This document shows positions 59,839-64,000 of a DNA stretch of 64,000 nt, in pieces (position 1 is the stretch's first letter; each line of letters begins with the position of its first letter). The notes beneath the pieces are model-generated. The model did not search any database, was not told the DNA's origin, and worked only from the letters and a program-made list of their open reading frames with translations. The DNA comes from Holophaga sp. (GTDB taxonomy: Bacteria; Acidobacteriota; Holophagae; Holophagales; Holophagaceae), in the NCBI GenBank assembly GCA_016715205.1, contig JADKBC010000048.1, positions 186,001-250,000 of the forward strand. The letters run 5' to 3'. The translations under genes and the position numbers were made by a program.

Positions 59839-60489
59839 TCAGGGTGTTTTTAGGCTTTCCTTCACCTTTCCCGAAAGCGCCTCCACGCCCGTTTCCAGAG
59901 TCTTGGCCCAGTCGTCGTCTGTCACGACCTGGTGGCCCTTGTCAGTCTTCACCTCCACGGTTTGCGGGATACCACCTTTAAGCACGGTGCCCTTAAGATC
60001 CAGCGTGGCCTTGAAGTTGGTGGTGATGTACCAGAAGCCGGGCACAAACCAGCACCAGAGACGCTTGATTTCCACATCCAGGGTCAGGGCATCCCCCGGC
60101 GCCTCTGACCCCACCTCTTTCACCCGGAACCCAGCCTCGCGCAGGGCGGCAGTGAGCCCCGCCTTGACCAGTGCCTCCACCTTATTCCCTTCGGGCAGCA
60201 GCACATCCCCCATCGCCATGCCGTAACCGTTGCGTTTGCGGCCAAAGGCCCGGGAGGTAATGGCCTTGTCGGTGATGGCACCATCCTTCAAGGAGGGCAC
60301 CGATGGATCATCCGGCGCCAATTCAAAGGTGCGCAGATCGGCTACCCGGGTGATCACAACCACCGGTCCCTGGGCAGGGTCCGCCACCTGTTTGGTGGGC
60401 ACGGCCACCACGCTGCGATTCACGGCGCACCCGGTACCGCCAATAACCAGCAGTCCCAGGGCAAACCAAAGGGAACCAAACGCTTTCAT
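59839..60489 (-). CDS. Lipoprotein, possibly YajG-like
   Basis: Lipoprotein of 216 residues. The signal peptide ends in VIGGTGC (lipobox), followed by AVNRSVVAVP. The body alternates strands and helices, with VVITRVADLRTFELAPDDPS and LVKAGLTAALREAGFRVKE, a layout recalling YajG-type lipoproteins of the outer membrane. A cluster of aromatic residues (LWCWFVPGFWY) may contact the membrane. GGAGG lies five bases before ATG 60489. It stands just upstream of the unknown small gene on the same strand; family placement is tentative. Confidence 0.65.
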   Translation of the reverse strand: MKAFGSLWFALGLLVIGGTGCAVNRSVVAVPTKQVADPAQGPVVVITRVADLRTFELAPDDPSVPSLKDGAITDKAITSRAFGRKRNGYGMAMGDVLLPEGNKVEALVKAGLTAALREAGFRVKEVGSEAPGDALTLDVEIKRLWCWFVPGFWYITTNFKATLDLKGTVLKGGIPQTVEVKTDKGHQVVTDDDWAKTLETGVEALSGKVKESLKTP

Positions 60490-60683
60490 GGACACCTCCA
60501 CGGTCTGAACCAATCGATGTCGGCGATATGCGATTCAATATATGCCTTTATGCCGCCTTATCCACGATGTGATTTTTCCGGCACCCTAAGGCGCGACGCT
60601 ATCGTGACAAATTGATCGAATGAGTTCGTTAGAGTGATTCTGCGAACGCCGGTAGGATGCACGATCTGGCGCGGAGATTTGAC

Positions 60684-62552
60684 ATGGGTGAGATCAACTT
60701 GGTGCTTCGGTCTTCCGAACTGTTTGGCGGACTCTCGGACGAAACCCAGGCCTGCCTCGCGGCCATCGGGCAACGCCGGGATTTTGGCGCGGGAGCCTAT
60801 CTCTTCCGCCAAGGGCAGGCTCGCCGAGCTTGCTACCTGATCCTTCAGGGCCAGGTGGAGATCGTGAAAGATGCGGGCGATGGCGCCGAGCGTTTGATCG
60901 TGCTTGGCCCCGGCGACACGGCGGGTGAAGGCGCCTTCCTGCACGCCAGCCAGCACACTACCTCTGCGCAAACGCTGGGTCCTGCGGTGGTGCTGGAATT
61001 CGATCGAGCACGTTCGCTGCAACATCTGGAAGGCCATGGCAAGGCAGCCATGGAACTCCTCAGTCGGGTGGCCCTGGTGATCAACCGCCGCCTGCTCTAC
61101 GCGGGCTCCAGCCGCACGGGCCGAGAACAGGGCTACGCCTCTGGCGCCACGCGGCCCGAACATGATCTGCTGGGCAATGCTGACGTTCCAGCCGACGCCC
61201 TGTTCGGCGTGCAGACCCTGAGGGCCATGCAGAACTTCCCCATCACCGGCATTCCCCTTTCCCATTTCCCAGCCCTGCTGCGGGCACTGGCCATGGTCAA
61301 GCAGGCGGCGGCCCGCACCAATGCCAAGCTGGGATTGCTTGATCCGGCTATCGCGGGGGCCATCGACAAAGCCAGCCAGGAAATCATCAACGGCCACTGG
61401 CATGGCCATTTCCTGGTGGACATGGTGCAGGGCGGCGCAGGCACCTCCACCAACATGAATGCCAACGAAGTGATCGCCAATCGCGCCCTGGAGCTTATGG
61501 GCCGCCAGCGCGGGGATTACGCGGCCTGCCATCCCAACGATCACGTGAACCTGGGGCAGAGCACCAACGATGTCTACCCCACCGCCGTGCGTCTCGCGAC
61601 GATCTTCATGCTCCGCAATCTGCTCTCTGCGCTAGAAAAGTTAAAGCTCGCCCTGCATGCCAAAGGCGGGGAATTCAAGGATGTCATCAAGATGGGCCGC
61701 ACCCAATTACAGGACGCGGTGCCCATGACCCTCGGCCAGGAATTCGAGGCCTTTGCAGTCACCACCGGTGAAGACATCGACCGCCTGCGCGAAACGGCGC
61801 GGCTCTTTCTCGAAGTCAACCTCGGCGGCACGGCTATTGGCACGGGCATTTGCGCGGACCCCCGCTATCCCCAACTCGTGGTGGAGGAACTGCGCACCAT
61901 CACCAACCTGGATATCCAGTTGGCAGGCAACCTCATCGAAGCCACACCCGACACGGGCGCCTTTGTGATGTTTAGCGGTGTGGTGAAACGCGCAGCCGTG
62001 AAACTCAGCAAGATGTGCAACGATCTGCGCCTGCTCTCCAGCGGACCCCGCTGCGGATTCCAGGAGATCAACCTGCCGCCCATGCAGCCGGGGTCGAGCA
62101 TCATGCCAGGCAAGGTAAATCCCGTGGTACCCGAGGTGGTCAACCAGGTAGCCTTCCACGTCATTGGCAATGACCTGACGCTCACCCTTGCCGCCGAAGC
62201 TGGTCAGTTGCAGCTCAATGTCATGGAGCCAATCCTGGCCTTCAATCTATTTCAGTCCATGCAGATGCTCAGCTCCGCCGTGAACGTGCTCACCACCAAA
62301 TGCATCGTTGGCATCACCGCCAACGAAGACCGGTGCCGGGATCTGGTAGAGCACTCCATCGGCATCGTGACCGCCGTCATGCCAACCCTGGGCTACAAGC
62401 GCGCCACCGAAGTGGCCAAGATCGCCTTGGAAACAGGCATTCCCGTGCGGGAAATCATCCGCAGCAAAGGCTGGCTGACCGAAGCGCAACTGGAAGAACT
62501 CCTGAGCCCCGACGCCATGACCCGGCCTCGGATGCTCACCCTCGGCAACTGA
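60684..62552 (+). CDS. aspA: Aspartate ammonia-lyase fused to a cyclic-nucleotide-binding domain
   Basis: The protein has about 622 residues. Residues 1-130 form a Crp/Fnr-type cNMP-binding beta-roll: GAYLFRQGQARRACYLILQGQVEIV and then GDTAGEGAFLHASQHTTSAQT, corresponding to the phosphate-binding cassette. The cassette lacks the usual Arg-Ala pair, so ligand binding is uncertain. After a linker, residues from about 160 form a full-length aspartase: RPEHDLLGN, GGAGTSTNMNANEVIANRA, GQSTNDVYPTAVRLA, and the superfamily signature GSSIMPGKVN with the catalytic Ser. It would deaminate aspartate to fumarate. Fusion to a cNMP domain suggests allosteric control. ATG 60684 has GGAG about eight bases upstream; ATG 60657, nine codons earlier, is possible. 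Confidence 0.9.
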   Translation: MGEINLVLRSSELFGGLSDETQACLAAIGQRRDFGAGAYLFRQGQARRACYLILQGQVEIVKDAGDGAERLIVLGPGDTAGEGAFLHASQHTTSAQTLGPAVVLEFDRARSLQHLEGHGKAAMELLSRVALVINRRLLYAGSSRTGREQGYASGATRPEHDLLGNADVPADALFGVQTLRAMQNFPITGIPLSHFPALLRALAMVKQAAARTNAKLGLLDPAIAGAIDKASQEIINGHWHGHFLVDMVQGGAGTSTNMNANEVIANRALELMGRQRGDYAACHPNDHVNLGQSTNDVYPTAVRLATIFMLRNLLSALEKLKLALHAKGGEFKDVIKMGRTQLQDAVPMTLGQEFEAFAVTTGEDIDRLRETARLFLEVNLGGTAIGTGICADPRYPQLVVEELRTITNLDIQLAGNLIEATPDTGAFVMFSGVVKRAAVKLSKMCNDLRLLSSGPRCGFQEINLPPMQPGSSIMPGKVNPVVPEVVNQVAFHVIGNDLTLTLAAEAGQLQLNVMEPILAFNLFQSMQMLSSAVNVLTTKCIVGITANEDRCRDLVEHSIGIVTAVMPTLGYKRATEVAKIALETGIPVREIIRSKGWLTEAQLEELLSPDAMTRPRMLTLGN

Positions 62553-62583
62553 CGCGCCACTTCCCTTCCCCATCGCAGCGGAA

Positions 62584-64000
62584 CTAGGGCACCTGCCCCC
62601 AGCGACCCACCACCTCGCGGAAGGCCACTTCGATTTGAGACACAAGCCGATTCAGGTCAGTGGGGGATAGCTGCGGGGCAGCCTGCTCCAATTCCCAACA
62701 GAGTTTGCTGAGGGTGCGGAAACCAAAGGTCGCGGCGTTGGATTTCAGATCATGGCTATCCCGCACAAGTTGGTTTCGATCATCTCCCAGCAGGGCTTGG
62801 CCCAACCGCCGCACCCGTGTTTCCCCATCCTGGAAGAACCCCTGCAGGAAATCCTGGAAGGCCGTATCGCCGCCCATGGCCTGGCGCAGCACCTTCCAAG
62901 TTTCGGGTTCGTCCCCTTCGGTGATCGCCTCTTTCCTCGCGGGCTGCGGCTGTTCCGCAGGGGCAAGGAACTGCCCCAGGACGTTCCGCAACTCGTCCCG
63001 CTCCAGGGGCTTGGCCACATAGGCATCAAAGCCAGCCGCCAGCAGGCGCTCGCGATCACCGGGCTGAACTTGACCCGTCAACGCCACGAGGCGATTTACC
63101 CGGATGGTCCCCAGCCGCTCCAGTCGTCGCACTTCCTGGGCGGTGGCCAGCCCATCCAGAACAGGCATGCGTCCATCCAGGAACACAAGGTCAAAAGCCC
63201 CGCCCGCCATGGCCTCCAGGGCCATCTGGCCATTTTCGACCCCGACCACGTCCAGGCCCTCCTGCCGCAGGAAGGCTTCGGCAACCATGCGGTTGCCTGG
63301 GTTGTCATCCGCCACCAGCACCCGGCCCCGATAGCCTCGATGGCCGGAGGACGCGGGTACGGCGATGACCGGGGCGGTTTCCTCGCCCATGGCCAGGGTC
63401 AAGGTCACCCAGAACAGCGATCCGGCACCCTCCTGACTTTCAAGGCCCACCTCCCCGCCCATCAAGTGCGCCAGCTGGCGCGTAATGTAGAGCCCCAACC
63501 CTGTGCCGCCAAACTTGCGCATGGTGCTGGCATCGCCCTGGGCATAGGCCGCAAAGAGCTTGGCTTGAACCGGAGCCGGAATGCCAGGCCCTGTGTCCTG
63601 CACCGTGAGACGAACCGTAACTCGATTCTCAAGCCGCTCGATCACCCGCGCCCCGCACGCGATCGACCCTTCCTGGGTGAACTTCACCGCATTGGAAAGA
63701 AGGTTGAGGGCCATTTGCCGTATGCGGCCAGGATCGCCCACCAACACGGGTGGCAGCGACTCGTCGATGTCCATGGTCAACGCCAGCCCCTTGTCCTGGG
63801 CCTTGGCGGCGAGCAGCCACACCGCTTCCTCAATCACCTGGCGGAGGTTCAGGGGAATCTGCTCCACTTCAAGTTTCCCAGCCTCGATCTTGCCCACATC
63901 CAGGATGTCGTTGAGCAGATGCAACAGGCCGTCCGCGCTGTGGCTGATGGTTTCCAGGTAACGTCGCCGTTCGGATTCGGCCAGATAGCCTTCCCGAAGG
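62584..64000 (-). CDS. Hybrid sensor histidine kinase with REC and HPt domains (5' truncated)
   Basis: The frame runs off the right end of the window, so the N-terminus and the phospho-accepting His box are missing. The visible part begins in the second half of HisKA (SHSADGLLHLLNDILDVGKIE). The HATPase follows (NLLSNAVKFTQEG, DTGPGIP, FGGTGLGLYITRQLA). Then comes a receiver domain with VLVADDNPGNRMVAE, the Asp in LVFLDGRMPVLDG and the Lys in YVAKPL. The last domain is HPt, with the phospho-accepting His in RDSHDLKSNAATFG. This multistep phosphorelay type usually passes phosphate to a separate response regulator, which is not in the window. The stop faces aspA convergently. Confidence 0.93.
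   Translation of the reverse strand, partial: LREGYLAESERRRYLETISHSADGLLHLLNDILDVGKIEAGKLEVEQIPLNLRQVIEEAVWLLAAKAQDKGLALTMDIDESLPPVLVGDPGRIRQMALNLLSNAVKFTQEGSIACGARVIERLENRVTVRLTVQDTGPGIPAPVQAKLFAAYAQGDASTMRKFGGTGLGLYITRQLAHLMGGEVGLESQEGAGSLFWVTLTLAMGEETAPVIAVPASSGHRGYRGRVLVADDNPGNRMVAEAFLRQEGLDVVGVENGQMALEAMAGGAFDLVFLDGRMPVLDGLATAQEVRRLERLGTIRVNRLVALTGQVQPGDRERLLAAGFDAYVAKPLERDELRNVLGQFLAPAEQPQPARKEAITEGDEPETWKVLRQAMGGDTAFQDFLQGFFQDGETRVRRLGQALLGDDRNQLVRDSHDLKSNAATFGFRTLSKLCWELEQAAPQLSPTDLNRLVSQIEVAFREVVGRWGQVP

Noticed and set aside
1..64000. CRISPR array, restriction-modification system or complete transposon
   Set aside because: No regularly spaced repeats, no restriction enzyme beside the methyltransferase and no transposase gene were found.

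Overview
The window is GC-rich bacterial chromosome (most genes clearly above 60% GC) from a Gram-negative, flagellated organism. Outer-membrane barrels, a KDO transferase, lipoproteins, flagellin/FlaG and a haem-motif chemoreceptor are all encoded. The gene mix (fused 2-oxoacid dehydrogenase E1, bacterial Dnmt2 homologue, DUF4388 protein, FmdB, DmsABC-like oxidoreductase) suggests an Acidobacteriota of the Holophaga/Geothrix type. That placement is inference; no rRNA or marker phylogeny is available.

Left third (1-22.4 kb): a 5'-truncated membrane protein with a Cys-rich tail, a Dnmt2-like RNA/DNA cytosine methyltransferase, transketolase with an overlapping HESGH membrane protein, a chemoreceptor, a hydrolase, a fused E1 alpha/beta dehydrogenase with a palindromic operator candidate, a frameshifted outer-membrane barrel, an ammonium transporter, a KdpD/KdpE-like pair without kdpFABC, biotin synthase, an outer-membrane-like protein, and a four-gene MacAB-type ABC exporter operon.

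Middle (22.4-47.7 kb): valS (carrying an apparent one-base insertion), a Sel1 lipoprotein, DinB, hemerythrin, an M3-like zinc peptidase, DoxX, a saccharopine-dehydrogenase-like enzyme behind a foldable leader, a cold-shock protein, a beta-propeller-like protein, a molybdopterin oxidoreductase with a fused FeS/anchor subunit, a Cys/Met PLP enzyme divergent from an Lrp regulator, FtsX, a DUF4388 protein, RibB with a degenerate RibA half, a cNMP-binding protein, thioredoxin, a REC-HATPase regulator and WaaA.

Right third (47.7-64 kb): a CobW GTPase, rhodanese and MauE-like genes, FlaG/flagellin, glycerate kinase, a PEGA-domain Ser/Thr kinase, an ABC-F ATPase and tRNA-Arg(CCT). Directly after the tRNA lies about 2.4 kb of mostly AT-rich accessory DNA with unknown genes, then FmdB and a run of small unknown secreted or conflict-like proteins. 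The window ends with an unusual fusion of a cyclic-nucleotide-binding domain to aspartate ammonia-lyase and a 5'-truncated hybrid histidine kinase.

Two single-base frame disruptions, one of them in essential valS, suggest that the assembly contains residual indel errors. No CRISPR array, rRNA, complete prophage or intact insertion sequence was recognised.
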